Positions 41,732 to 51,940 of a stretch of 64,000 nucleotides of DNA are shown here, one piece after another. Made by a program: the position numbers and the translations under genes. This stretch comes from Anthoceros angustus (lineage: Eukaryota > Streptophyta > Anthocerotopsida > Anthocerotales > Anthocerotaceae): positions 186,001-250,000 of the forward strand of contig MU008160.1 in the NCBI GenBank assembly GCA_010909165.1, given 5' to 3'. The notes under the pieces were generated by a model. The model ran no database searches. It was given only the letters and a program-made list of their open reading frames with translations, and had not been told where the DNA came from. Each line of letters starts with the position of its first letter. The first letter of the stretch is position 1.

Positions 41732-44700
41732 TCAGGAAACCGGAAGCTCTGAGTCCTTGATCCTCCCAGTGACCTCCTTCAGCATGGCATAGATCTGTTT
41801 CCTGTCATTGTGGTTCCTGTCTTCCACAGAAAAGACATGGACCTCACTGTGCACTTCCATCCAGGTGCGACCAGGCTCCTTCTTTGCACCGGCCTTCTGC
41901 ATCTGTTGTCGAGTCTCAGCAGCTTGCTCAAGCATGCCAGCTGCAGTGTAGATGTTTGACATGAGGACATAGGCTGCACCAGCTGTGCGGTCTACCTGCA
42001 AAATGGTGTCAAAACATTGTCTTGCAACCTCCACATTGGTGTATATTTGGCAGGCCCCAAGCAAAGACATCCATACCACAATATCGGGTTGTAAAGGCGT
42101 TTTGCTGATGAAGTCTAAAGCCTCGGCAAAGTACCCAGCACGGCCAAGGAGGTCAACCATGCAGGCATAATGCTTCATCCCTGGAGCGATTCCAAAGTCG
42201 TGAGACATGGAATGGAATAGTTGAATGCCAGTGTGTAATAAAGATGCGTGCCGACATGCTGAGAGCAGAGAAACAAAGATGACAGCATCTGGTTGCATGG
42301 CCTCAGCTTGCATTTGCTGGTATAGTTCAAGTGCTTCCTCTGCACGCCCATCCTGAGCATATCCTGCAATCATAGTGCTCCACGACACCAATTCCCTGAT
42401 TGGCAAACTATTGAAGACTTCTCGAGCATCTTTCAGACTTCCACATTTTGCATACATGTCAATCAGCGTGCTACTAATAGGCAAGTCTGACTCCAATCCG
42501 TACTCGATTACAAGCGCATGCAGCACCTTGCCCTTGTCCAAAGCTGCAATGCTGCAACAGGCCTTCAAAGTGCTCAGGAGAGTGATCCTGCTTGGCTGCA
42601 AGCCCTGTGCTTGCATTTGCTCAAACAGCAGCAGAGCTTCCTGACCATTTCCGTACCGAGCATATCCTGCAATCATGGCAGTCCAAGACGTGACATCTCT
42701 TTGTTGCAATCTGTCAAACACTCCGCGTGCTTCCTCTATTCTCCCACAGTTGGCATAGAAATCAATGAGGGTGCTGCTAATATAGCTGTCTGATGGCATA
42801 CCACTTTCCTCAAGATAGACATGGAGCCGTTCACCGTCCGGAAGAGCTGCTTTGTTGGAACACGCTTTCAGGACACTGGCCACCGTGAACTTGTCTGGCA
42901 GCACTTCTTGCTGCATCTGCTCAAAAAGACGTAGGACCTCCTGGCCATCCCCAGATTGCACATATCCTGAAATCATTGCATTCCATGACACCAGGTTCCT
43001 TGTCTCCAACTGATCAAACAAACTCCGGCCGTCCTCCAGACGCCCACATTTAACATACATGTCAATGAGTGCGCATGCAATGAACAAATTTGACTGGAGA
43101 CCTCCTTTACTGATCTGGGCATGGAGAAGCTTGCCCAGTTCTAAGGCCTCTACGCAAGCACATGCCTTTAAAAGGCTTAAGAAAGTGGCCCTGCTTGGAC
43201 TATGTCCACTGTTGAGCATGTCCAAGAAAAGTTGCAAAGCGGACTCAGCATCACCGTGCTCAACATACCCCCCAAGCAAGACATTCCAAGTCACCAAGTC
43301 CTTTGTCGACATTCGATCAAATACTTCCCTTGCATCTTCCACGCTCCCGCATTTGGCATACATGTCAATCAGAGTGCTGCCTACGAAGACATCAGATTCA
43401 AGCCGGAGTCTCACTGTGAGTTCATGAAGCAACTTGCCCTGATCAAGAGCTGTTGCATTCGAGCACGCCTTCAGACTGCTAACAATCGTAACCTTGTCTG
43501 GCTGCATTCCCCCTCGTTGCATTTGCTCAAGCAGTTCAAACACCACTTGACCTTGTCCATACTGTGAATACCCTGCAATCATTGTATTCCATGTAATCAA
43601 ATCCTTTTGCAGTAAACCGTCAAACACATGACGAGCATCCTCCAGGCTTCCACACTTGACATACATATTTATAAGAGTGCTGCAGACATGTGCATCCATT
43701 TCACAACCAGTCTTAATAATCTGGGCATGCAGCACTTTGCCCTGATCCAGAGCTGCAATAGAAGAGCATGCTTTCAAAGTGCTGGCAAGTGTTACCTTGT
43801 CTGGCTGCATACCCTCCACCTGCATCTGTTGAAACAGCTCCAACGCTTCATGGCCCCATCCATGTTGCGCACACCCTGCAGTCATGATATTCCATGACAC
43901 CAGATCCTTTAACGCCATTGTATCAAATACGGCTTGTGCATCTTCTAGCCTTCCACATTTTACATACATGTCCATGAGAGCATTCCCAACAAAAACATTC
44001 AACTGTAGCCCTCGTTTTAGAATGTCCGCATGAATTGACTTGCCCCATGTCAGCGCTGCAGCTCTTGCACATGCTTTGAGTATCGCCACATAAACTTGGT
44101 CATCAGGAGTTATGCCAGCTTTTGTCATTTCAAAATAAAGTTCAACAGCTTGTTCAGCTGAACTATGTTTGCTGTGTGCCAGAACAATAGCAGTCCACGC
44201 AAACTTGTCTGGAGTGGCAATCTTGCTGAACACTTTACTTGCTTCCCATAGTTCTCTGCAGGAATCATACATTCGAATCAAATGGCTTCCCAAGTACGGA
44301 TCAGATTCAAGTCCAGCTTCCTCTATGGTAGCATGCACTTCCCTGCCAGCTGCCAAGTTTTTCCTGTAAATACAACCCTGTAACAAACGCAACAACAAAT
44401 TGGTGGGAATCGAGATCCCTTGCTGGCGCAATGCGACCAAACTTTGCAAGGATTTCTCCAGTTCTCCCTCTTCATCAAGTCTGCCAAAACGTTCCCAGAA
44501 TTGCGAAGAGCCAGCATAGCCTTCAATGCTTCCCACCTGGCAAACCTCAGACACCAAATGATCCTGCTTAAGGATGTTACCTTCTTCATTCCATAATGAG
44601 ACTGCAGGACTTGCTGCTATTCCAGAAGAATCTAGCCAACTTCTAATCCACATCTTCTCCCTTGACTTGGGCACAGAGTCCAGTGGGCTTGAATTTCGCT

Positions 44701-44734
44701 GTGCCAACCGCCCATTGTCAACTGCCACACTCAA
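41732..44734 (-). CDS. PPR protein of the PLS subfamily, E/E+ type without a DYW domain (2)
   Basis: An intronless frame of 1000 residues, about 2.4 kb upstream (in minus-strand terms) of the first PPR gene. PPR motifs run from roughly residue 110 to 890 (VGNALMDMYVKCGRLEDAQA, ITWNTMIAGYSQYGQGQVVF, LVSWSTMIAGYAQDGRAEEA). The E/E+ region (WMSLLGACQIYTNVEVARQC, GRTWMEVHSEVHVFSVEDRN, RKQIYAMLKEVTGRIKDSEL) follows, with a stop just after. Like its neighbour it lacks the DYW deaminase. The first 27 residues are less presequence-like than MWIRSWLDSSGIAASPAVSL, so translation may start at the Met of residue 28 (44653). A role in organelle RNA editing or processing is inferred from family. Confidence 0.94.
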   Translation of the reverse strand: MSVAVDNGRLAQRNSSPLDSVPKSREKMWIRSWLDSSGIAASPAVSLWNEEGNILKQDHLVSEVCQVGSIEGYAGSSQFWERFGRLDEEGELEKSLQSLVALRQQGISIPTNLLLRLLQGCIYRKNLAAGREVHATIEEAGLESDPYLGSHLIRMYDSCRELWEASKVFSKIATPDKFAWTAIVLAHSKHSSAEQAVELYFEMTKAGITPDDQVYVAILKACARAAALTWGKSIHADILKRGLQLNVFVGNALMDMYVKCGRLEDAQAVFDTMALKDLVSWNIMTAGCAQHGWGHEALELFQQMQVEGMQPDKVTLASTLKACSSIAALDQGKVLHAQIIKTGCEMDAHVCSTLINMYVKCGSLEDARHVFDGLLQKDLITWNTMIAGYSQYGQGQVVFELLEQMQRGGMQPDKVTIVSSLKACSNATALDQGKLLHELTVRLRLESDVFVGSTLIDMYAKCGSVEDAREVFDRMSTKDLVTWNVLLGGYVEHGDAESALQLFLDMLNSGHSPSRATFLSLLKACACVEALELGKLLHAQISKGGLQSNLFIACALIDMYVKCGRLEDGRSLFDQLETRNLVSWNAMISGYVQSGDGQEVLRLFEQMQQEVLPDKFTVASVLKACSNKAALPDGERLHVYLEESGMPSDSYISSTLIDFYANCGRIEEARGVFDRLQQRDVTSWTAMIAGYARYGNGQEALLLFEQMQAQGLQPSRITLLSTLKACCSIAALDKGKVLHALVIEYGLESDLPISSTLIDMYAKCGSLKDAREVFNSLPIRELVSWSTMIAGYAQDGRAEEALELYQQMQAEAMQPDAVIFVSLLSACRHASLLHTGIQLFHSMSHDFGIAPGMKHYACMVDLLGRAGYFAEALDFISKTPLQPDIVVWMSLLGACQIYTNVEVARQCFDTILQVDRTAGAAYVLMSNIYTAAGMLEQAAETRQQMQKAGAKKEPGRTWMEVHSEVHVFSVEDRNHNDRKQIYAMLKEVTGRIKDSELPVS

Positions 44735-45512
44735 ACTCAGACTCCAGACTAATTACACGAACAAAACTGTCTACTCAAAAACAAACAGAAAAACAGCTGC
44801 ATCACCCATCCTCAGCACAAAAAAGATGGCCGCGCTCTCACCTCGTTGGGCCAATCATCCCGCCAAAGTGCAATATCGCTGAAATGGTTTTCCCAGGACC
44901 CTTTCACATCCATCACACCATCTGCATGCCAGATATTCTAATATCAGTGCCAAGCCACGAAACATCTTTGTGTACTTTTTCCTTGCCTTGTCCATTACCT
45001 TCTCCACATCCAGAGCTTAGCCTCCGCACCAGCTGCTGCCTACAGTGGGTCTCCAGAAAATCCTCCACGCTTGGACAAAGGAAACACCGAAATTCTCCCG
45101 CCAAGTAGGAGCTGCCTCCCCGAGCCCCAACAGCAGCAGAGGCCATCCAGAACTCTGCCGTCCTCCTTGTCTGTGCAACCAGACTAGCAATTCTCTTGGG
45201 CTTGCCCATAGTGCTCGTTCCGCACATTTCTCAGGAGCAGGAAGCCAGGACCGAGGCAGACAGAAATTCCATTATTATGTTCGAAGAAACGTCCGTACTG
45301 GTCTGGTCCACAGCGCATCCCGTGATGGTCTACATATGTAGCTCGGGAAGCGTTCACCGCGCTCGGAGAATGGAGCCCTAAAAATTTCGTCTTCGAAACC
45401 TTGGCACCGAGGTTTCAGATTGAAGGTCGGCATGCCACTTGGTCTGGAGGACGTGCAAAGGTGAACCAGGCAGCCAGGGTTGCGCTGAGCTGCAGCGACA
45501 GGGCAGGTCGCC
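44735..45512. other. Divergent intergenic region between PPR gene 2 and CBP20
   Basis: A minus-strand ORF, 45209-44913, starts MGKPKRIASLVAQTRRTAEF and ends GTDIRISGMQMV. It could be a small gene or a 5' leader of the PPR gene; no family was recognised. The rest should contain the divergent promoters. Confidence 0.35.
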
Positions 45513-47041
45513 ATGGCGCGACTCTTCAAGGTTTGCATGAAATTTGCTTTTTCTGATATGTGCTGTGTCTTTTGGTGCAGAGCTGCTGCGGTTACTGAGG
45601 ATTTTACTGACACGTGGTTGATTTGCAGAAAGAGCAGCTGTCTGCGTACCGGGATCGGAGGTTCTCAGGATCGCAGGAGGAGTTTGATGAGGCTCTTAGG
45701 ACTTCCGTGACTGTGTACGTGGGGAACTTGACATTCTTCACAACAGAGGAGCAAATATACGAGGTCTTCTCTCACGTAGGAGAAATCAAGAAGATTATCA
45801 TGGGCTTGGATAAGAACAATAAAACCCCCTGCGGTTTCTGCTTTGTCCTGTAAGTTTCGGATTCCGTAGTCGCCGGTATGCTGTGTCGATGTCAGGTTCA
45901 CAGTGAGGGAATTTTGGAGAATTATTGTTTGATAACTGTCTGTTGATTTGGTCCCTCTGTGGCTTTCGTGATGCTGTGTGACAGATTCTACACGAGAGAG
46001 GATGCAGATGATGCTGTGAAATACATTAGTGGGACAGTTGTCGACGACCGGCCTATACGTGTGGACTTCGACTGGGGTTTTCAAGAGGGTCGTCAGTGGG
46101 GTCGTGGAAGAAGTGGTGGACAGGTTAGTTCTGCTTGTGATGCCACTCTGTTTCTGCCTGAGAGAAGGATCTTTGTTGCTGGATGTTTGCCTTGGATTGA
46201 AATGTCTGGAAAACATTTTCTGATTGGATGAGGTTGGGGTGTTGCAGGTCCGAGATGAGTACCGCACGGATTATGATCCAGATATCCTTGAAACGATTGT
46301 GTGAAGAGTGGGATGAGTTGTGGTCGAGCTTGTACCTGGGATTTTGGTATTCTGTTCGTGAATTGTAGACTCGAGTAGTTTTTGAGGTGTCCCTAACTTG
46401 TTAACACGGCGAGGAGGATATGGAAAGATTGTGCAGAAGGAACTAGAGGGTCGGCAACTTGTTGACTATGGGGGTTCTGTTGGAGTGCCATCCTATTCAA
46501 GATCTTACTCAGGCAATCAATGTTGGACGGGCCTCCACAGTTGGAACTTGTTTTTGCTGAGACTTTTCTGGAACGGCTTCAATATGCTAAATTGACTCTC
46601 ACACCTAAACTTGTCTTGCACCTTGCAGTTGGTGGCGGGCATGGTGGCCATGGAGGCCATCATCATGGAAGAGGTATGCTGTCAGCCCTTTTGTATTGAG
46701 CTGAATGACATACCTGTCCGAAAAGCCACAGCTGTGCCAAAAGCCATAGCTGCAGTTGAGTTTGCCTGTCATGGTAATCCCTTTCTCGAATTGGATTCAC
46801 TTGTGTGAAGGAGGTAGTCGAAAGCGTGAAAGGGGTGACGATCATATGCTCGCTGATGGTGTCAAACGAGCTGCACATCAGAACAGACTGGTAAGCTTCA
46901 CTTGTTTCAGTGGCTTACGGAGAACATCATCCATTTAGTAGGTTTTCCCTTTATACACTCTTGGAGTCTTTGCAGGAGAGAAATCCGCGTTTCCGGGATA
47001 AGGGAGATGATTCTGATGAAGAGGAGGGTGGAAAAACATGA
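45513..47041 (+). CDS. CBP20: Nuclear cap-binding protein subunit 2 (CBP20)
   Basis: CBP20 with CBP80 binds the m7G cap of nuclear transcripts and promotes splicing, miRNA processing and export. Exons: 45513-45530, 45629-45849, 45985-46123, 46248-46281, 46408-46521, 46629-46673, 46811-46890 and 46976-47041 (238 residues). The RRM has RNP2 VYVGNL and RNP1 CGFCFVLF. The cap-binding segment [20 protein letters not shown] and [17 protein letters not shown] are canonical. The tail is Gly/His-rich ([14 protein letters not shown]), then basic (RKRERGDD), then acidic ([12 protein letters not shown]), as in plant CBP20. The intron at 46282-46407 is AT-AC type. The donor ending exon 5 is ambiguous: GT at 46522 or GC at 46511, both phase 1. 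Confidence 0.93.
46282..46407 (+). other. U12-type AT-AC intron in CBP20
   Basis: 126 nt. The 5' end ATATCCTT is a perfect U12 AT-AC donor. TCCCTAAC at 46390-46397 is a close match to the U12 branch-site consensus TTCCTTAAC, with the branch A 11 nt before the 3' end AC. Excising it joins DYDP to GRGGYGK in frame. No GT-AG alternative restores this conserved peptide. Confidence 0.93.
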
Positions 47042-48280
47042 TAGAGGTGGCATCAACTTCATCTTCTTTCGATGACAGCCGGTGGGAAGTAGCCTCAAGA
47101 CAGTACCTGTTGCCGGGGTAGGTAGGGTGTAGATACAAAATCTAGGTAGACGCACCCATTGTAAAACAAGATTTCCTAGATGTTTAGAAGGTAACTTCCT
47201 TGTCTAACCCAGGTATAACAAGCACCTACAAACGAACTAAAGTTCCTCACCGCTTTTAAAGTTTGCCAGAGTCACCACAAAGACTCTTCCTCATCGGAGC
47301 GAGTTGTAAAACGAATTAAAACAGAACTACTGTTAAGTCTGCGCTTGACTATCGGGGGTTACACTCACGAGGTCAGTACACATTCAGAGGCTCATACTTG
47401 TGACACACGTATCTGCTCGGAATCTGGCGAAATTCTATGGAATGTGTGCTTAGGAAGCTACAAGTTGATGCTCATGCTCATGCGTTCAAGTGATTCAGGC
47501 AGACAAGCATGTGCAGATACGAATGGAGGTCAGTCTCTGCGGTCATGTAGCAAGTACAGAGGACGGGTGTTCACTGTAGCAAGGCCTATGTGACGAGTCT
47601 GCACAGGGACGAGTCTTCACAGTGAAGAGCAAGGCGGACCTCGTTCTCCTGCATCAAGCTGCTTCTGCACATGAAACAAAACCACAGTACGGTCACACAG
47701 ATGGAGTGTTGGCTCCAACGCAAGGGTGATGGCCTGATGGCCGAGACAAGTATGCACAAGGCATCTCCTCGCACGCCTAGCTTCATTGTCATGTCGCGCT
47801 CACTACGCGGTTGGCAGTTACTCCCGAAAGGAACGCCATGCCCTATTTTTGGTTTTCTACTCCCGAAAGAACGTTGATACCCTATTATTTGTTTCCTTTC
47901 TCGCCTTAACCTTTCTCGCCTTAACCCCGTCTCTTATGTGCTTTCGGCATTGCCCTTTGTCCAATGTAGACTCGGGTCCTAACATCTGCAGGCCGGAGCA
48001 AGCGAGGTACAGGCCCCCCTTTACACTTGGGGATTCACCTCCGTTCACTTTAAAATTTGGCAGTAGAATTATCGAATTCTATCCAAAAAACAAAAGAGAA
48101 TATAAAGAAGTGATCAAGAAGGTGCACAGACCAATACTTCATATCAGCTGGCCCAGCATCTGGCCCTTTTATCACGTCGGGACCTAGAGAGTTCATAGTG
48201 CCACCCTGGTCCGTATTTACGCATATCATCATGGGGACTCATGCGGGACTCATGGTGCTGTGAACATCGCCGCACTACTA
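47042..48280. other. Intergenic, no gene recognised
   Basis: This is the CBP20 3' flank followed by unique sequence. ORFs 47345-47593, 47671-47877 and 47786-48187 (+) have no recognisable domain. Confidence 0.45.
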
Positions 48281-50482
48281 CAGTCAGACCCCTCTAATTG
48301 GGAACAATTGGGAGTAGCAAAAATCGTCCCATTTAGAGGGTTCCCGTTTAGGCATTTTCATCTTTTTTGAAAATAAAAATATTTAAAAAATCAAAAATCC
48401 TTTAAATCAAAAATTTGAAAGAGCTTAAAAGCTTCCAAAAAATCCAAAAAAATCCAAAAAATCCAAAATGCTCCCTCATATTACATAGCTGCCAACCTAA
48501 TTCTAGTTTGCCGGGTTAAAATAATCATCAATCCTTGATTGATGCTGAGTTGCTTTCATCCAATGACTAGCAATATGTTTTTCCAGCTGAGAATGCAACT
48601 TCAAAGCATCAAGAGTGTTATGTGGCATCTCTTCCAAAAACATCTTCGCTATCCTCATAGCATTATCTGACATCCTTTGTCGACGCGATCTTGGCGCTAT
48701 GGTCTCCACCGACGATCATTCTCTCACCCTCCTCATTGAGCGGGGGATTAATGCTTGCCATATTTCGTCCCTCTCAGGGAATATACGTAGTCTCCAATCC
48801 TTCATCCTCCTCAAAGTTCAGATACTCTTCAGCTGTCATCGTTGGATATCCAACATCAACAATTTCTGTCATATCCTCAGATGTTAATAATGCTAAGCTT
48901 CGCATGGACTGTTGTAGCTCTTCTACCTGCGTTTCCAACGAATTAGAGTGATTTACAATGGATCCTCTGGATCATATGGTGCGCTATTTAAATCCAAAGA
49001 CTCACGGAACCGAGCATCTTGTGCACGCAATTCCGCATCCAAAGTGCTATGCCTCCAACAATTGCGTATGGTATGAGGACTCACAAATGAAGTCCAAGCT
49101 TTTACCAGCATAACCACTGCTTGATATACATCGATAGTTGTAGCCGCATTGTCTATGATTTGGTTGCATTGGTACGAAATCATCAACTTGCGATACTGAG
49201 CCTTGAAAGAACGGATGATCCCCTGGTCCAAAGGTTGATATACGCTTGTCACATTGGGTGGAAAGAAAACCACCTTTGTAACTTGCAATTGAGCTGCATT
49301 ACCAAACCGATGCCCAGAACAATTATCCACTATAAGTAACACTCTAGTCCGCCCTGATGCAACCATCCTCTGGTCAAAATCTAGCAAAAACTTTTCAAAC
49401 AACTCTATTATCATCCATGCCTTTTGGTTTGCAGACCAGATAATATTCAAATTCTCGGGATTTTGAACAGTTCTGACGGAAAAAGCACCAGGCCTAAGAT
49501 ATCTGTTAATCAAAAAAGGTGGCAACTTGCAAGATCCATCAACATTTGTTGTCAGTCCAATTGTCAACCGGTCCTTAAACTGCTTCCGTCCTGCAACACG
49601 CATTGTTGCAAGTGTCTTGTTCGGCGGTGCTCTGAAGAAAAGACCAGTCTCATCCACATTAAAAACATTTGCAGCTCCATAATCAAGAACTTGAAGTTGC
49701 AACTCTCTAATAGCTAGCTGCCTTCACTGCTTCTGTATTGTCAACCTGTGGGCATACGACTGGTCTATCCCTCATTCCTGCCATATTAGTTGTTGGACCA
49801 ATGGTAGGGCCCAACCATTTGTTTTTGTCATTCACAATCCTAGACAATGCACTTTTTAGAAGCTGCTATTGAAAACTTCTCTGTTGTCCATCTAGTCAAC
49901 TCCTTAAGTGTGCAAGAGTGTTGGACATAATATTCGCAAACCTCTTTCTTTTGTTGCTTTGTTAGGGTAGCATGCTTGCGCGGCGGCTTGGGCGGCATTG
50001 TTCCTACACGTCAAAGAGAATGGGTAAGGAACACATACAAAATATCTCACAGCAAGAAACAACTTACAACACCATAACACAACTTACAACACCATAACAC
50101 AACTTGTACAATGAAACAACTTATGTACTAGGAACAATGCTTCTGATCACAAAGCATAGTGTACAGAACTACTACATATATAGGCCCAACCTCGATGACT
50201 GTCTATGTTTTATGATATAATCTCGATAGCCTTTAACTTAACATAATCTCAATAACTCATGATTTAATCTCGATAAGACGATTTCCTCAATTTTTTAAAA
50301 AGATATATGTATTTTCCCTTTTACAGAGGTGTACTTGCATTGAATGTTTGGGAGACATGTTCCCATTTACAAATTAGAGGGGTCTCCCATTTAGCATGTA
50401 GCACATTCAAGGGAGTAAGCCCGGGCGTCCCATTTAAAGGGGGTTCCCATTTATTGGGGTCCCAGTTAGAGGGGTTTGACTG
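48281..50482 (-). mobile_element. pogo/Tigger-like DNA transposon, 2.2 kb, with both ends
   Basis: The left end CAGTCAGACCCCTCTAATTG (48281) and the reverse complement of the right end CAGTCAAACCCCTCTAACTG (ending 50482) match at 18 of 20 positions. TA dinucleotides (48279-48280 and 50483-50484) flank it as target-site duplication. CCCATTTA...GGGTTCCC subterminal motifs recur at both ends. Ends starting CAGT with TA duplication are typical of the pogo branch of Tc1/mariner. It carries a broken transposase on the minus strand, so it is no longer autonomous. Confidence 0.93.
48503..49998 (-). pseudogene. pogo/Tigger (CENP-B-like) transposase, broken and internally deleted
   Basis: Reading leftward from the ATG at 49998: a helix-turn-helix start (MPPKPPRKHATLTKQQKKEV, then TLKELTRWTTEKFSIAASK), a frameshift at an A-run near 49860, NKWLGPTIGPTTNMAG, a 4-base AGCT duplication near 49715, then the DDE domain. 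This includes FNVDETGLFFR (first Asp), LLIVDNCSGHR (second) and NVTSVYQPLDQGIIRSFK (third acidic site). After 48953 the sequence continues out of frame with SMRSLALLTSEDMTEIVD and ends QSRIDDYFNPAN. The second DNA-binding domain (about 100 residues between the HTH and DDE parts) is missing. All three catalytic acids survive. Confidence 0.9.
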
Positions 50483-50484
50483 TA

Positions 50485-51028
50485 TTTCGAGTATTCTGGC
50501 GCTTCATTGAAGCTCACGGCATAGTGCACAATGAGCTTGTCTTCTTTGATGTGAAAGCCACATTAATACCTCACTATTGATGAAAGCACACAAGTCCTTA
50601 TACACAACCTCTCTACCTAGATGCCTAGCTACAGTCACACGGCTCCAACACTACATGATAAACGTTGTAAGAAGCTTAAAGAATCCCTAACCTAACAGTA
50701 GCTGTATAAAACGTTCATTGAGTAATAAATTGGATAAAGAGGTCAAGACTTTCTTATGGTGTTCTCTCTTTCACTAAGGTAACTGACTGAGCTTGGGTGG
50801 TATAAGATGTCTTAGACTTCTTATGCATAGGTCGGTCAGTTAGTAATTACAGGATGCGCACAACTAAGTGTAAGCATTGACTATGAAAGGCCAAACCATC
50901 TCCACCCCGAATATGTTATAGAATATACTTTTTTTATGCATTCGCCATTCATGCCAAGCATCTCCACCCCGAATATGCTATCGAATATACTTTTTTACGC
51001 ATTCGCCAATCATGCCAGGCAGCTAGAC
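50485..51028. other. Intergenic between the Tigger element and the LTR
   Basis: No gene was recognised. An imperfect direct repeat of about 65 bp (CATCTCCACCCCGAATATG ... ACGCATTCGCCA) lies at 50898-51010. Confidence 0.5.
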
Positions 51029-51290
51029 TGTAAGGGTATTAAAGCCCAATGTACTTAGACTAATACACTTAGTCTAAGTTAGGTGTCAGTTAAGTATCAT
51101 TAGTTTAGCTGAAGCTAATCACTAGAAAGCTTCTTGTGCTCCTTCCTAGGGGCTTCTTGTGGAGCTTCCTAGGGAGCCCTGTTGGAGGGTATAAATACCC
51201 TCCAAGCCTCATCTCAATGTGAGAGAGTTACACTTGCCTCCTCCTCTCCTCTCCTTTTTCCACCATCATGGGCTGCCACACGATCCTTCA
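51029..51290 (+). mobile_element. Copia-type 5' LTR, about 262 bp
   Basis: It begins TGTAAGGGTATT and ends GATCCTTCA, two bases before a primer-binding site, giving TG...CA borders. It contains a TATA box (GTATAAATA at 51189-51197) inside a palindrome and a CT-rich leader (CTCCTCTCCTCTCC). The left border is inferred from the TG and could be a little different; the matching 3' LTR was not found in the window. Confidence 0.7.
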
Positions 51291-51292
51291 AC

Positions 51293-51305
51293 TGGTATCA
51301 GAGCC
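51293..51305 (+). promoter_or_regulatory. Primer-binding site for initiator Met tRNA
   Basis: TGGTATCAGAGCC is the standard plant retrotransposon PBS complementary to the 3' end of tRNA-iMet. It fixes the strand of the element as plus. No gag-pol follows; satellite begins about 130 bp downstream. Confidence 0.92.
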
Positions 51306-51717
51306 ATGGCTTGGTTGTTTTGTGATGCTAGAATTTTCTAGCTGCAGGGATGGCAGCAGTTCGTGGAATTGCAGGTGATCCACATCGGCATGGAGAGGGA
51401 AAAAGTTGAGAGGGGCTGCTAGTGCTCTAATACTAGTATCGAGCCATTGTCGGGCGTTAGGCGCCATTGTTGGGCGTTGGGCACCATTGTCGGGCGTTAG
51501 GCGCCATTGTATGGCCAGCCATTGTCGGGCGTTAGGCGCCATTGTTAGGCGTTAATTGGGCGCCATTGTATGGCCAGCCATTGTATGGCCAGCCATTGTA
51601 TGGCCAGCCATTGTCGGGCGTTAGGCGCCATTGTTGGGCGTTGGGCACCATTGTCGGGCGTTAGGCGCCATTGTTGGGCGTTGGGCGCCATTGTATGGCC
51701 AGCCATTGTATGGCCAG

Positions 51718-51940
51718 CCGCCGGACGCGTGGCGCGCCAGCCGCCGGACGCGTGGCGCGCCGAGCCGCCGAGCCGCCGAGCCGCCGGACGCGTGGCGCGC
51801 CAGCCGCCGGACGCGTGGCGCGCCGAGCCGCCGAGCCGCCGACGCGTGGCGCGCCGAGCCGCCGAGCCGCCGACGCGTGGCGCGCCAGCCGCCGGACGCG
51901 TGGCGCGCCGAGCCGCCGAGCCGCCGGACGCGTGGCGCGG
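51718..51940. repeat. GC-rich CpG-dense sub-array
   Basis: About 220 bp made of CCGCCGGACGCGTGGCGCGC and GAGCCGCC units. It contains repeated ACGCGT and GGCGCGCC. It interrupts family A and occurs only once in the window. All ORFs over it are composition artefacts. Confidence 0.92.

Noticed and set aside
51718-51940. Vector or adapter contamination, because ACGCGT and GGCGCGCC are repeated
   Set aside because: The sites are part of a longer natural tandem unit with internal variation and pass smoothly into the family A satellite on both sides.
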